DNA of 64,000 nucleotides from Pseudomonas sp. EpS/L25 (GTDB lineage Bacteria > Pseudomonadota > Gammaproteobacteria > Pseudomonadales > Pseudomonadaceae): positions 186,326 through 250,325 of the forward strand of contig NZ_LNUP01000011.1 in assembly GCF_001512295.1 (NCBI RefSeq), written 5' to 3'. The position numbers and the translations under genes are program-made. Shown piece by piece: positions 52,750 to 61,394 of the stretch (position 1 is the stretch's first letter; each line of letters starts with the position of its first letter). The notes beneath the pieces are model-generated. The model did no database searches. It was not told the DNA's origin and saw only the letters and a program-made list of their open reading frames with translations.

Positions 52750-53844
52750 ATGCGCCATTTCTCCCTGCTGTTGCTGCTGCTCTGCACCCTGCTCCGCCTC
52801 GATCCGGCGTTGGCCGAACAACGCGAGGTGCGTGTCTACAACTGGATCGAGTACCTGCCCAAGGACGTCATCAAGGATTTCGAGCAGCAGACCGGCATCC
52901 ACGTCCAGTACGACGTCTTCGACAACGTCCAGACCATGGAGTCCAAGTTGCTCACCGGCAACTCCGGCTACGACGTGGTCTTCCCCTCCGCCAGCCAGCT
53001 GGGCAAGCTGATCAAGGCCAAGGCGCTGGAGCCGCTGGACCGGGCACAGCTGCCGAACTGGAAGAATCTCGATCCGGCCTTCATGCAACGGCTGGCGGTG
53101 AACGATGCCGACAACCGCTATGCGGTGCCCTATCTCTGGGGCACCACCCTGATCGGCTACAACGTCGCCAAGATCCACGAGATCTTCGGGCCCGAGGTAC
53201 AGTTCGACAGCTGGGACTTCATCTTCAAACCGGAAAACATCGCCAAGCTGAAGCAGTGCGGCGTCGCCTTCCTCGACGCCCCGGAAGAGATCCTGCCCAT
53301 CGCCCTGCACTACCTGGGCCTGCCGCCCAACAGCAGCAAGCGCGAGGACTACGCCAAGGCCCAGGCGCTGATGCTGAGCATCCGTCCCTACGTCCTGTAC
53401 TTCAGCTCCTCCAAGTTTCCCGTCGACCTGGCCAACGGCGACATCTGCGTGGCGGTGGGCTGGTCCGGTGCCTTTACCCAGGCGCGGAACATGGCCAAGG
53501 CTGCCGGCAAGGGCATCGAGATCGCCATGAGCCTGCCCCGGGGCGGCACCTTGCAATGGGCGGATGTCATCGCCATCCCCCAGGGCGTGCGCCATCCCGT
53601 GGAAGCCCATGCCTTCATCGACTTCCTGCTGCGCCCCGAGGTCATCGCGCGGATCAGCAACGCCTTGGAATACCCCAACCCCAACCTGCCCTCGCAGCCA
53701 CTGATCGACGCCCGCCTGCGCGACGATCCTAACGTTTTCGTTCCAGTCGCGCGCCAGGCAGAACTCTTCGTGCAGGAACCTGCGGACCTGGCATTGGATC
53801 GCCTGAGAACCCGCGTCTGGACGACCATCCGCAATGGCCAGTGA
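52750..53844 (+). CDS. Polyamine-type periplasmic binding protein (PotF/SpuD-like)
   Basis: A 364-residue extracytoplasmic binding protein. The signal peptide is residues 1-22. The mature part starts QREVRVYNWIEYLPKDVIKDFEQ, with the TGIHVQYDVFDN and SGYDVVFPSAS blocks that define the PotD/PotF family. No permease or ATPase genes adjoin it, so it must work with a transporter encoded elsewhere or act as an orphan sensor. It starts behind GGAGG. The 3' end overlaps the DUF3237 gene by 11 bp. Ligand is likely a polyamine such as putrescine or spermidine, but key binding residues were not checked. Confidence 0.84.
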   Translation: MRHFSLLLLLLCTLLRLDPALAEQREVRVYNWIEYLPKDVIKDFEQQTGIHVQYDVFDNVQTMESKLLTGNSGYDVVFPSASQLGKLIKAKALEPLDRAQLPNWKNLDPAFMQRLAVNDADNRYAVPYLWGTTLIGYNVAKIHEIFGPEVQFDSWDFIFKPENIAKLKQCGVAFLDAPEEILPIALHYLGLPPNSSKREDYAKAQALMLSIRPYVLYFSSSKFPVDLANGDICVAVGWSGAFTQARNMAKAAGKGIEIAMSLPRGGTLQWADVIAIPQGVRHPVEAHAFIDFLLRPEVIARISNALEYPNPNLPSQPLIDARLRDDPNVFVPVARQAELFVQEPADLALDRLRTRVWTTIRNGQ

Positions 53845-54358
53845 CACCCTTGCCCGGCTGAGCGCCGCTCCTGGTCTGAGCCTGGAGCGCTGCCTGACGC
53901 TCCTGGTGCGGATCGGGGAAGGCCAGCTGCTCGGCCGCTTGCCGGGTGGCGCCGGGGTGCGCATCAACTATCCGATCCTCGGCGGCTGCTTCGCCGTGTT
54001 CGAGAGCGGTCGTCCGAGCGCCGAGGGCGAAGTGCTGCCGGGCGGCGAGGACCGCTTCCTGGAAGGTGCCGATGGCCTGGATCGGTTGGATGCCCGCTAC
54101 AGCCTGAGGACCACCGGGGGCGTGCTGATCAACGTGCGCAACCGCGGCTGGCTGAACGTGACGGCAGCGGGACGGCAGCGGATGGACGAAGGCCACTGGC
54201 CGTTGCCGGAAGCCGACTACCGCTGCCACGGCACGCCGGAATTCGAAGTGGGTGACGGACCGCTGGGCTGGCTGGCACGGGAGGTGTTCATCGCCCAGTG
54301 TCGCTATCCGGGGCGGAACGAAGTCCGGGTGGACGTCTATCGGTTGCCATCGAGGTAG
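53834..54358 (+). CDS. DUF3237 family protein
   Basis: A 174-residue soluble protein. GGCFAVFESGRPSAEGEVLPGGEDRFL and LDARYSLRTTGGVLINVRNRGW match the DUF3237 barrel family, whose members have no established activity. Its ATG lies inside the end of the polyamine-binding-protein gene (11-bp overlap), indicating coupling. The pairing suggests a common substrate such as a small amine or its oxidation product, but this is only inference. A repeat-rich gap of 450 bp follows. Confidence 0.8.
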   Translation: MASDTLARLSAAPGLSLERCLTLLVRIGEGQLLGRLPGGAGVRINYPILGGCFAVFESGRPSAEGEVLPGGEDRFLEGADGLDRLDARYSLRTTGGVLINVRNRGWLNVTAAGRQRMDEGHWPLPEADYRCHGTPEFEVGDGPLGWLAREVFIAQCRYPGRNEVRVDVYRLPSR

Positions 54359-54384
54359 CCGGGCCAGGCCCGGTAGCTCCTCAC

Positions 54385-54800
54385 CCCCTGGAAAACGCTG
54401 ACGCGGTTTTCCAGGCTACGGCTACGCGGCTGGATCGCGGCCATGACGGTCCGCCGATGCGGCCGCTCCTACAGGACATCGAACCTCTGTAGGAGCAACT
54501 GTCTTATCGCCTGAGTCACTGAAGACGAGCATCCACTCCAAGCCCCCTCTCCCTTAGGGAGAGGGCTGGGGTGAGGGAATCCTTCGCGACGAACTCACCC
54601 GTGGAAAAGGCTGCGCCGTTTTCCACACTACGACCTGTAGGAGCGGCCCATGGCCGCGATCGACGCGTAGCTGGCGTAGTTGGCGTAGTTGGCGTAGTTG
54701 GCGTAGGGCGGACAACGGCGCAGCCTTGTCCGCCGAAACCAACGTCAGGCACCTGTGGAAAACGCTGCGCGGTTTTCCAGGCTACGAGGCTCCACGGGCA
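54385..54800. repeat. Cluster of hairpin and REP repeats with a 9-bp tandem repeat
   Basis: In order: a GGAAAACGCTGACGCGGTTTTCC hairpin region near 54391-54415; an inverted REP pair (54440-54510); the CCCTCTCCC/GGGAGAGGG unit (54542-54576); GTGGAAAAGGCTGCGCCGTT/TTCCAC (54600-54630); a REP half (54633-54660); GCGTAGTTG repeated about 4.5 times (54665-54706); GCGGACAACGG/CCTTGTCCGC (54708-54733); and a final GTGGAAAACGCTGCGCGGTT/TTCCAG hairpin (54753-54780). No gene is present. Confidence 0.75.
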
Positions 54801-54808
54801 TCACGGCC

Positions 54809-55906
54809 TCAGAACTCGATCTGCACATCCCCCTGCGGGATGCTGCAGCAGGACAGGATGTAGCCTTCGGCTTCGTCTTCCTCGGTGATGCCGCCGTTGT
54901 GGTCCATGACCACCTCACCGCTCTTCTTGAGCACCTTGCAGGTGCCGCAGATGCCCATGCCGCAGGCCTTGGGGATGTGCAGGCCGAGCTTGGCAGCGGC
55001 GCCGTGGATGGTTTCGCCGGGGCCGATGTTGACGCTCTTGCCGCTCTCGGTGAAGGAGATCAGGCACTGGGCTTCCAGCGGGATCGGTGGCAGGTCCGCC
55101 GCGGCCTCGGCCTGTTCCGCCGCCTCCACCTTGGCTTCCGGTGGCGTCGCGCCGAAGGATTCCTCGTGATAGCGCGCCATGTCGAAGCCCTGCTCGCGGA
55201 GCATGGTCTTGACCGCGTTCATGTAGGGGGTGGGACCGCAGCAGAAGATCTCGCGCTCGCGGAAGTCGGGCGCCATCAGCTCCAGCATGCGGCGGTCGAA
55301 ATAGCCGCGGTAGCCGGCCCAGGACTCGCCGTGCTCGGTGCGTTCGCACACCATGTTGAGCACGAAATTGTCGATCCGCGCGGCCATGTGCTCCAGCTCG
55401 TGGCGGTAGATGATGTCGCGCGGGGTACGGGCGCTGTGCACGAAGACCATGTCGACGTTGGCGTTGGTGTCGTAGAACCAGCGCGCCATGGACATCACCG
55501 GGGTGATGCCCACCCCGCCGGAGAGATAGAGCACCTTGTCGGCGGGGAAGTCGATGGCGTTGAACAGGCCCACCGGGCCATGCACGGCCAGGGTGTCGCC
55601 GACCTTCAGGTTGTCGTGCAGCCAGTTGGACACCTGGCCACCCGGCACGCGCTTGACGGTGATGGAGAAGCTGTAGGGCACCGAGGGCGAGCTGGAGATG
55701 GTGTAGGAGCGCATCACCTGCTGGCCGTTGATCTCCAGCTCCAGGGTGACGAACTGCCCGGGCTTGAAGAAGTACATCAGCGGGATTTCCGCGGTGAAGC
55801 AGAAGGTGCGCACGTCCCAGGTTTCCTGGATCACCTTGACGCAGCGCACGGGGTGGCGGCCATTGGTCCAGGTCTGGGTGGTAACGGGGTTGATGAAGGT
55901 ATTCAT
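54809..55906 (-). CDS. gbcB: Glycine betaine demethylase, reductase subunit GbcB
   Basis: A 365-residue reductase. Residues about 15-240 are a ferredoxin-NADP reductase-type module (RSYTISSSPSVPYSFSITVK for flavin, YLSGGVGITPVMSMARWF for NAD(P)H). Residues about 275-365 are a plant-type 2Fe-2S domain with CGMGICGTCKV and a later Cys near the C-terminus. It passes electrons to the Rieske oxygenase GbcA, encoded divergently 328 bp away; this is the gbcAB arrangement of Pseudomonas. An acidic Ala/Glu linker joins the two modules. The start has a GAGGTG site. Confidence 0.93.
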   Translation of the reverse strand: MNTFINPVTTQTWTNGRHPVRCVKVIQETWDVRTFCFTAEIPLMYFFKPGQFVTLELEINGQQVMRSYTISSSPSVPYSFSITVKRVPGGQVSNWLHDNLKVGDTLAVHGPVGLFNAIDFPADKVLYLSGGVGITPVMSMARWFYDTNANVDMVFVHSARTPRDIIYRHELEHMAARIDNFVLNMVCERTEHGESWAGYRGYFDRRMLELMAPDFREREIFCCGPTPYMNAVKTMLREQGFDMARYHEESFGATPPEAKVEAAEQAEAAADLPPIPLEAQCLISFTESGKSVNIGPGETIHGAAAKLGLHIPKACGMGICGTCKVLKKSGEVVMDHNGGITEEDEAEGYILSCCSIPQGDVQIEF

Positions 55907-56234
55907 GGCGCACCTCGACTGCCGCTCGGGCTATTGGCGGCGATTCTGTGAGGGCCCCACGACCGTCACTTTCCCAATCGCGACATCCACATGCCGATGG
56001 CGACCGGCCCAGCAATGACGAGGGCTGGGGCGTCGTGAACAGCGTCGGCCATGTCGCCCATGAGCAAGGCCCCCTCCCGGCTCCGGCCCCACACTCCGCC
56101 CCAAGCCGAACCTGAACAGCGCGCGACGGGCGAAGCACCGGGTCATTCGGCGGCCCTGCCCCGTCAGCCAACAGCCTTGCAATACCGTGACCAACCACTT
56201 TTCGCCACCCGCCGGGTGGCCACGAGGATGTACG
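55907..56234. promoter_or_regulatory. Divergent gbcB/gbcA promoter region
   Basis: No gene is seen in these 328 bp. GCCACCCGCCGGGTGGC (56204-56220) forms a hairpin just before the gbcA ribosome site and could affect its translation. In other pseudomonads the AraC-type regulator GbdR acts on these genes; I could not place its site with confidence. Confidence 0.4.
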
Positions 56235-57527
56235 ATGGACGTCAGCACCTTGAGTTTGGGCGACCCTCTCGATCCGGCCCGCAAGGCCACGGCCGAGATG
56301 CTGCGCACCCGCGAGCGCACCTATTCCCTGCCCCAGCCGTTCTACAACGACGAGCGCCTGTTCCAGATCGACATGCAGGAGATCTTCGGCAAGGAATGGC
56401 TGATCGCCGGCATGACCTGCGAGATCCCCACCAAGGGCAACTTCATCACCCTGCAACTCGGTGACAATCCGATCCTGGTGGTCCGTGGCGCCGAAGGCAA
56501 GGTCCACGCCTTCCACAACGTCTGCCGCCACCGCGGTTCGCGCCTGTGCGTGAGCGACAAGGGCAAGGTCGCCAAGCTGGTCTGCCCCTACCACCAGTGG
56601 ACCTACGAGCTGGACGGCCGCCTGCTGTTCGCCGGCACCGAGATGGGCGCCGACTTCAACATGGCCGACTTCAACCTCAAGCCGATCCACGTCAAGACCG
56701 CCGGCGGCTACATCTTCATCTCCCTGGCCGACGAACCGCCGGCCATCGACGACTTCCTGCGTACGCTCGAGCACTACATGGAGCCGTACGACATGGAGAA
56801 CGCCAAGGTCGCGGTGCGCACCGACCTGGTCGAGCAGGCCAACTGGAAGCTGGTGCTGGAGAACAACCGCGAGTGCTACCACTGCAGCGGCTCCCACCCC
56901 GAATTGCTGAACACCCTGCTGGAATGGGACGACGTCACCGATCCGCGCGCCTCCCAGGCGTTCAAGGATCAGGTCGCCGCCTGCACCACGCGCTGGGACG
57001 CCGACAAGATCCCCTATGCCCATGCCAGCTTCGGCCTGCGCAACCGTATCGTGCGCATGCCGCTGCTCGCCGGCACCGTGTCCATGACCATGGACGGCAA
57101 GCCGGGCTGCAAGAAACTCATGGGGCGCATCACCGATCCGGACCTGGGCTCCATGCGCATCCTGCACCTGCCGCATTCCTGGAACCACTGCATGGGCGAT
57201 CACATGATCGTCTTCACCGTCTGGCCCCTGGGTCCGACCGAGACCGTGGTGACCACCAAGTGGCTGGTGCACAAGGATGCCGTGGAAGGCGTCGACTACG
57301 ACCCGAACAACCTGCGCAAGGTCTGGGACGCCACCAACGACCAGGATCGGCGCCTGGCCGAGGAAAACCAGCGCGGCATCAACTCCAAGGCCTACCAGCC
57401 CGGGCCTTACTCAAAGACTTACGAATTCGGCGTGATCAACTTCATCGACTGGTACAGCGAGCGGCTGCTCGCCAACCTCGGCGAAGAGGCGCCGGCAGCG
57501 CATCTGCGCCAGGTGAGCGGCGACTGA
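56235..57527 (+). CDS. gbcA: Glycine betaine demethylase, oxygenase subunit GbcA
   Basis: A 430-residue Rieske non-haem iron oxygenase. The Rieske motif is CRHRGSRLC followed by CPYHQWTYEL (about residues 97-127), and the mononuclear iron site is ENNRECYHCSGSHPE near 215. It converts glycine betaine to dimethylglycine and formaldehyde using electrons from GbcB. With the choline importer at the start of the window it covers entry and a later step of choline catabolism. The ATG at 56235 is chosen for the GAGG site; an earlier in-frame ATG at 56187 lies before the leader hairpin. Confidence 0.93.
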   Translation: MDVSTLSLGDPLDPARKATAEMLRTRERTYSLPQPFYNDERLFQIDMQEIFGKEWLIAGMTCEIPTKGNFITLQLGDNPILVVRGAEGKVHAFHNVCRHRGSRLCVSDKGKVAKLVCPYHQWTYELDGRLLFAGTEMGADFNMADFNLKPIHVKTAGGYIFISLADEPPAIDDFLRTLEHYMEPYDMENAKVAVRTDLVEQANWKLVLENNRECYHCSGSHPELLNTLLEWDDVTDPRASQAFKDQVAACTTRWDADKIPYAHASFGLRNRIVRMPLLAGTVSMTMDGKPGCKKLMGRITDPDLGSMRILHLPHSWNHCMGDHMIVFTVWPLGPTETVVTTKWLVHKDAVEGVDYDPNNLRKVWDATNDQDRRLAEENQRGINSKAYQPGPYSKTYEFGVINFIDWYSERLLANLGEEAPAAHLRQVSGD

Positions 57528-57542
57528 TACCAGACTCCGCTG

Positions 57543-57575
57543 CTGCCCCCGGGGTCACAACGACTCCGGGGCATT
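57543..57575 (+). terminator. Probable terminator of gbcA
   Basis: GCCCCCGGGGTC pairs imperfectly with GACTCCGGGGC, followed by ATTTGT, starting 16 bp after the stop codon. Confidence 0.6.
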
Positions 57576-57698
57576 TGTCAATAAGCTGTCTTTTCACTTT
57601 GTGCGACTTTTTGACGCACCTCGGTGCCGAGTTTTTTAGCCAGCACATCCTCTAGATTTGTGACCCTGCTCTCATTAATTCATCCTTTGCAGGCCGTC

Positions 57699-59321
57699 AT
57701 GACTCTCCGCTCGCTCTCCATCGCTACCCGCAACCTGCTCTGCTTCGGCATCCTGGTGCTGCTCGTCGCCGCCCTCGGACTGTTCGGCTGGTATCAGCTG
57801 GCCCAGATCCGCCAGTTGGGGCACCAGGTGGAGCAACAGCATGTTCCCGCCCTCGTCGAAGCTGACGATCTCGGCCTGGGGCTGGCCCGAATCCGCAGCG
57901 AGACCCTGCGCCTGCTGGCCATGCCCGATCCCGATACCTTGGCCACCACTCGCAAGAAGCTGGACAGCCTGAACCAGCAGGTCGTGGCCCTCTTCGATAG
58001 CTATCAGCGACGGCCGCTCTCCCCGCAGCGCCGGCAGGCGCTGAACGATCTGCGCCAGGTGCTCGGCCAGTACATGCAGGGCGTACGTCAGCTGACCGAT
58101 CTGGTCACGGCCGGCCAACTCGACGAAGCGCGCCAGTCGGTCCGGAGCTTGACGCAGTTGGGCATCCGGATGAACGTCGGTGTCGATACGCTCCGCGCCG
58201 CCGTGGCGGAGGATATCCACACCGCCAGCACCGAGGCGGACGAGTCCTATACGAGCTCCACGAACGTGACCTGGCTGGCGATCCTGCTGGCCCTGGCGCT
58301 CACCGGCCTGCTCGCCTGGCGTCTGACTCGTAGCGTCGCCATCCCCATCGCCCAGGCGGTGGCGGCAGCCCGTACCATCGCCTCCGGCGACCTCACCCAG
58401 CCGCTGGAAACCCGCGGGCGCGACGAGGCGGCCCAGTTGCTGCAGGCCATGCAGCAGATGCAGGGCCAGTTGCGCGAGACCCTCGCGCACATCGGCGATT
58501 CGGCCACCCAGTTGGCCTCCGCTGCCGAGGAGATGACCACGGTCATGCAGGAAAGCGCCGCCGGCCTGCAGCAGCAGAACAGCGAGATCGAACTGGCCGC
58601 CACCGCCGTCACCGAGATGAGCCAGGCGGTCGAGGAGGTCGCCGGCAACGCCAGCTCGACCTCCACCGCATCGCGCCAGGCCGCCGATACCGCGCGCCAG
58701 GGCCAGCGCCAGTTGGGCGACACCCTCGACGCCATCGAAGCCCTCACCGAGCAGGTCCTCGGCGCCAGTGCCCAGGCCCGTGAGCTGGAAAGCCAGACCC
58801 GCGACATCAGCCAGGTGCTGGACGTGATCCGCGCGGTGGCCGAGCAGACCAATCTGCTGGCGCTCAACGCCGCCATCGAAGCCGCCCGGGCCGGTGAGGC
58901 GGGCCGCGGCTTCGCCGTGGTAGCCGACGAGGTCCGCGCCCTGGCCAAGCGCACCGGGGACTCCACCAGCGAGATAGAGAAGATGATCGGCAACATCCAG
59001 CAGGGTACCGGCCAGACCGTCGATGCCTTGCTCACCAGCGCCGACCAGGCACGCCAGACCCGCGAGCAGGCGCAATCCGCCAACGCCGCCCTGGCCGCCA
59101 TCGCCCAGTCGGTCTCCGGCATCGACGAGCGCAACCTGGTGATCGCCAGTGCCGCCGAGGAACAGGCCCAGGTGGCCCGCGAGGTGGACCGCAACCTGGT
59201 ACGCATCCGCGATCTGTCGGTACAGACTGCCGCTGGCGCCGATCAGACCCGCGGCGCCAGCCAGCAATTGGCGAATCTGGCCACGACCTTGAGCGGCCAG
59301 GTGCAGCGTTTCCAGTTCTGA
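57699..59321 (+). CDS. Methyl-accepting chemotaxis protein, tandem copy 1
   Basis: A 540-residue chemoreceptor. A membrane helix (about 12-32) is followed by a periplasmic helical sensor (about 33-185), a second helix (about 188-210), HAMP, and the signalling domain with [19 protein letters not shown] near 385. It shares layout and nearly all of its last 270 residues with the next gene, so the two arose by duplication; their sensor domains differ and should bind different ligands. The ATG at 57699 precedes the usual [14 protein letters not shown] start. No sigma-28 promoter as good as those of the other two receptors was found. Confidence 0.9.
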   Translation: MTLRSLSIATRNLLCFGILVLLVAALGLFGWYQLAQIRQLGHQVEQQHVPALVEADDLGLGLARIRSETLRLLAMPDPDTLATTRKKLDSLNQQVVALFDSYQRRPLSPQRRQALNDLRQVLGQYMQGVRQLTDLVTAGQLDEARQSVRSLTQLGIRMNVGVDTLRAAVAEDIHTASTEADESYTSSTNVTWLAILLALALTGLLAWRLTRSVAIPIAQAVAAARTIASGDLTQPLETRGRDEAAQLLQAMQQMQGQLRETLAHIGDSATQLASAAEEMTTVMQESAAGLQQQNSEIELAATAVTEMSQAVEEVAGNASSTSTASRQAADTARQGQRQLGDTLDAIEALTEQVLGASAQARELESQTRDISQVLDVIRAVAEQTNLLALNAAIEAARAGEAGRGFAVVADEVRALAKRTGDSTSEIEKMIGNIQQGTGQTVDALLTSADQARQTREQAQSANAALAAIAQSVSGIDERNLVIASAAEEQAQVAREVDRNLVRIRDLSVQTAAGADQTRGASQQLANLATTLSGQVQRFQF

Positions 59322-59523
59322 GAGCCTGTTCAACCTCTGCTGCGCGTCGGCCAAGTGGCGTTGAAAATGGCCTGGGTCGCCAGCCCCGTCTGAGCGGCCC
59401 CGTCGCCCTGCTCCTTTACCACTCGCAAACCCGTGCGCGAGTCCAATCCGCTTCCTCAGCCCTTTTCGCGGGGCCGTCTAGGCCTTGTTCGGCTCTAGCT
59501 CGCGCGACGTGGAACAGGCTCTG
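59321..59523 (+). repeat. Inverted-end repeat element, copy G (about 203 bp)
   Basis: AGAGCCTGTTCAACCTCTGCTGCGCG on the left (read as AGAGCCTGTTCAAC and CTGCTGCGCGTCGGCC), CTCCTTTACCACTCGCAAAC in the middle, and AGCTCGCGCGACGTGGAACAGGCTCT on the right (AGAGCCTGTTC/GAACAGGCTCT is a perfect inverted pair). It begins on the last base of the chemoreceptor stop codon. Confidence 0.8.
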
Positions 59524-59575
59524 AGCGTGGTTGCCTCGCCATGGCCTGCAGAGGGCACTGCGGATGCGCCTCGCC

Positions 59576-59641
59576 AATGACGGTCATTGATCAGCTTTCT
59601 GACAAATGACCGTCAAGTCACGCGGGCGATAGCCGTTATAG
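59576..59641 (+). promoter_or_regulatory. Sigma-28 promoter and paired palindromes before chemoreceptor copy 2
   Basis: TCAAGT (59613-59618), 13 bases, then GCCGTTAT fits the Pseudomonas FliA pattern TCAAGT-N13-GCCGATAT with one mismatch. Immediately upstream are AATGACGGTCATT (59576-59588) and ATGACCGTCA (59606-59615), two TGAC-N-GTCA sites that also form one larger inverted repeat. The second overlaps the -35 region, as an operator would. Confidence 0.55.
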
Positions 59642-59671
59642 GAAGCCTCAATTTCCTAAGGGGCTGCCGCC

Positions 59672-61297
59672 ATGACCTTCCGATCCTTCTCCATCGCCGT
59701 CCGCAGTCTGCTCTGCTTCGGCCTGCTCGCCGTGCTCGTGGCCAGCCTGGGCCTGTTCGGGCTGCTGCAACTCTCGCAGATCCGCCACCAGGGCCTCGTC
59801 ATCGAGACCAACAACGTCCCCAGTATCGTCGAGGCCGACAACCTGGCCCTGCAGCTGGCTCGTACCCGGGTCGAGGTGCTGCGTCTGCTGGCCATTCCCG
59901 ATGCCGCGACCGTCGCGGCCACGCGCAAGAAGATCGACGGCATCAGCACCGAGGTCGAAGCCGGTTTCAACCGCTATCAGCAACTGGTCAGCACCGACGA
60001 GGAACGCCAGGCCTTCGACGCCCTGCGCCAGATCCATCGCGACTACGGGCGCTACATCGGCCAGCTCGCCGACCTCATCAACGTGGGCAAACTGGACGAG
60101 GCGCGCGCCCTGATCCAATCCAGCATGGCCCAGCTCGGCAGCCAGATGAACGAGCGCACCGAAGCCCTGCGCAAGATCAACCAGTCCGATATTCAGGCCG
60201 CGTCCCGGCAGTCCAGCGCCACCTACGGCCAGGCGCAATCCATCACCTGGATCGTCATCGCCCTGGCCCTGGGCCTCACCGTGCTGCTGGCCTGGCGCCT
60301 GACCCTGAGCATGACCCGGCCCATCGCCGAGGCCGTCGACGCCGCCAAGACCATCGCCAGCGGTGACCTGACCCAAACCCTGGATACCCGCGGTCACGAC
60401 GAAGCCGCCCAGTTGCTGCAGGCCATGCAGCAGATGCAGACCAACCTGCGCGATACCCTGGCGCACCTGGGCCATTCCGCCGTGCAGCTGGCCTCGGCTG
60501 CCGAGGAGATGACCGCGGTGATGCAGGAAAGCGCCACCGGTCTGCAGCAGCAGAACAGCGAGATCGAGATGGCGGCCACCGCCGTCACCGAGATGAGCCA
60601 GGCGGTGGACGAGGTGGCCGGCAACGCGACCTCCACCTCCTCCGAATCGCGCCAGGCCGCCGATACCGCCCGCCAGGGGCAGCGCCAGCTGGGCGATACC
60701 CTGGGCGCCATCGAGGTACTGACCGAAAACGTGTTGGGCGCCAGCGAGCAGGCGCGTCAGCTGGCCGAGCAGACCCGCAACATCAGCCAGGTGCTGGACG
60801 TCATCCGCTCGGTCGCCGAGCAGACCAACCTGCTGGCGCTCAACGCCGCCATCGAAGCGGCTCGCGCCGGCGATGCCGGTCGGGGCTTCGCCGTGGTGGC
60901 CGACGAGGTGCGGGCCCTGGCCCATCGCACCGGCGAGTCCACCCGCGAGATCGAAGGCATGATTGGCAGCATCCAGCAGGGCACCGGCCAGACCGTCGAC
61001 GCGCTGCTGACCAGCGCCGACCAGGCCCGTCAGACCCGCGAACAGGCGCAATCCGCCAACGCTGCCCTGGCCGCCATTGCCCAGTCGGTCTCCGGCATCG
61101 ATGAGCGCAACCTGGTGATCGCCAGTGCCGCCGAGGAACAGGCCCAGGTAGCCCGTGAAGTGGATCGCAACCTGGTACGCATCCGCGACCTCTCGGTGCA
61201 GACCGCGGCCGGTGCCGAGCAGACCCGCGCCGCCAGCCAGCAGCTCTCCGAGCTGGCGGTGGACCTCAACGGCCAGATTCGTCGCTTCCGCGTGTGA
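59672..61297 (+). CDS. Methyl-accepting chemotaxis protein, tandem copy 2
   Basis: A 541-residue chemoreceptor paralogous to the preceding gene. The membrane helices are at about 12-32 and 190-212; the periplasmic sensor contains NVPSIVEADNLALQLARTRVEVLRLLAIPD, where the sibling has a related but different stretch. HAMP follows, and the signalling tip [19 protein letters not shown] lies near 385. The last third is almost identical to copy 1 at the DNA level, suggesting recent duplication or gene conversion. Start supported by AAGGGG and by the sigma-28 promoter just upstream. No C-terminal CheR-tethering pentapeptide. Confidence 0.92.
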   Translation: MTFRSFSIAVRSLLCFGLLAVLVASLGLFGLLQLSQIRHQGLVIETNNVPSIVEADNLALQLARTRVEVLRLLAIPDAATVAATRKKIDGISTEVEAGFNRYQQLVSTDEERQAFDALRQIHRDYGRYIGQLADLINVGKLDEARALIQSSMAQLGSQMNERTEALRKINQSDIQAASRQSSATYGQAQSITWIVIALALGLTVLLAWRLTLSMTRPIAEAVDAAKTIASGDLTQTLDTRGHDEAAQLLQAMQQMQTNLRDTLAHLGHSAVQLASAAEEMTAVMQESATGLQQQNSEIEMAATAVTEMSQAVDEVAGNATSTSSESRQAADTARQGQRQLGDTLGAIEVLTENVLGASEQARQLAEQTRNISQVLDVIRSVAEQTNLLALNAAIEAARAGDAGRGFAVVADEVRALAHRTGESTREIEGMIGSIQQGTGQTVDALLTSADQARQTREQAQSANAALAAIAQSVSGIDERNLVIASAAEEQAQVAREVDRNLVRIRDLSVQTAAGAEQTRAASQQLSELAVDLNGQIRRFRV

Positions 61298-61394
61298 TCC
61301 ACCCGGCAGGGGCGCCCGCCCCTGCCCCTGCTGCGGTAGCAAAAGCCCGAGGCGCCCGCTACGCTGGCGCCTTCGCCAGCCGCGTCCTCCTTGC

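Noticed and set aside
54665-54706. Tandem repeat as a CRISPR array
   Set aside because: The unit is 9 bp without spacers and no cas genes are present.
54915-57272. A 785-codon minus-strand frame across gbcB and gbcA
   Set aside because: It overlaps two well-identified genes in wrong frames and has no domain resemblance.
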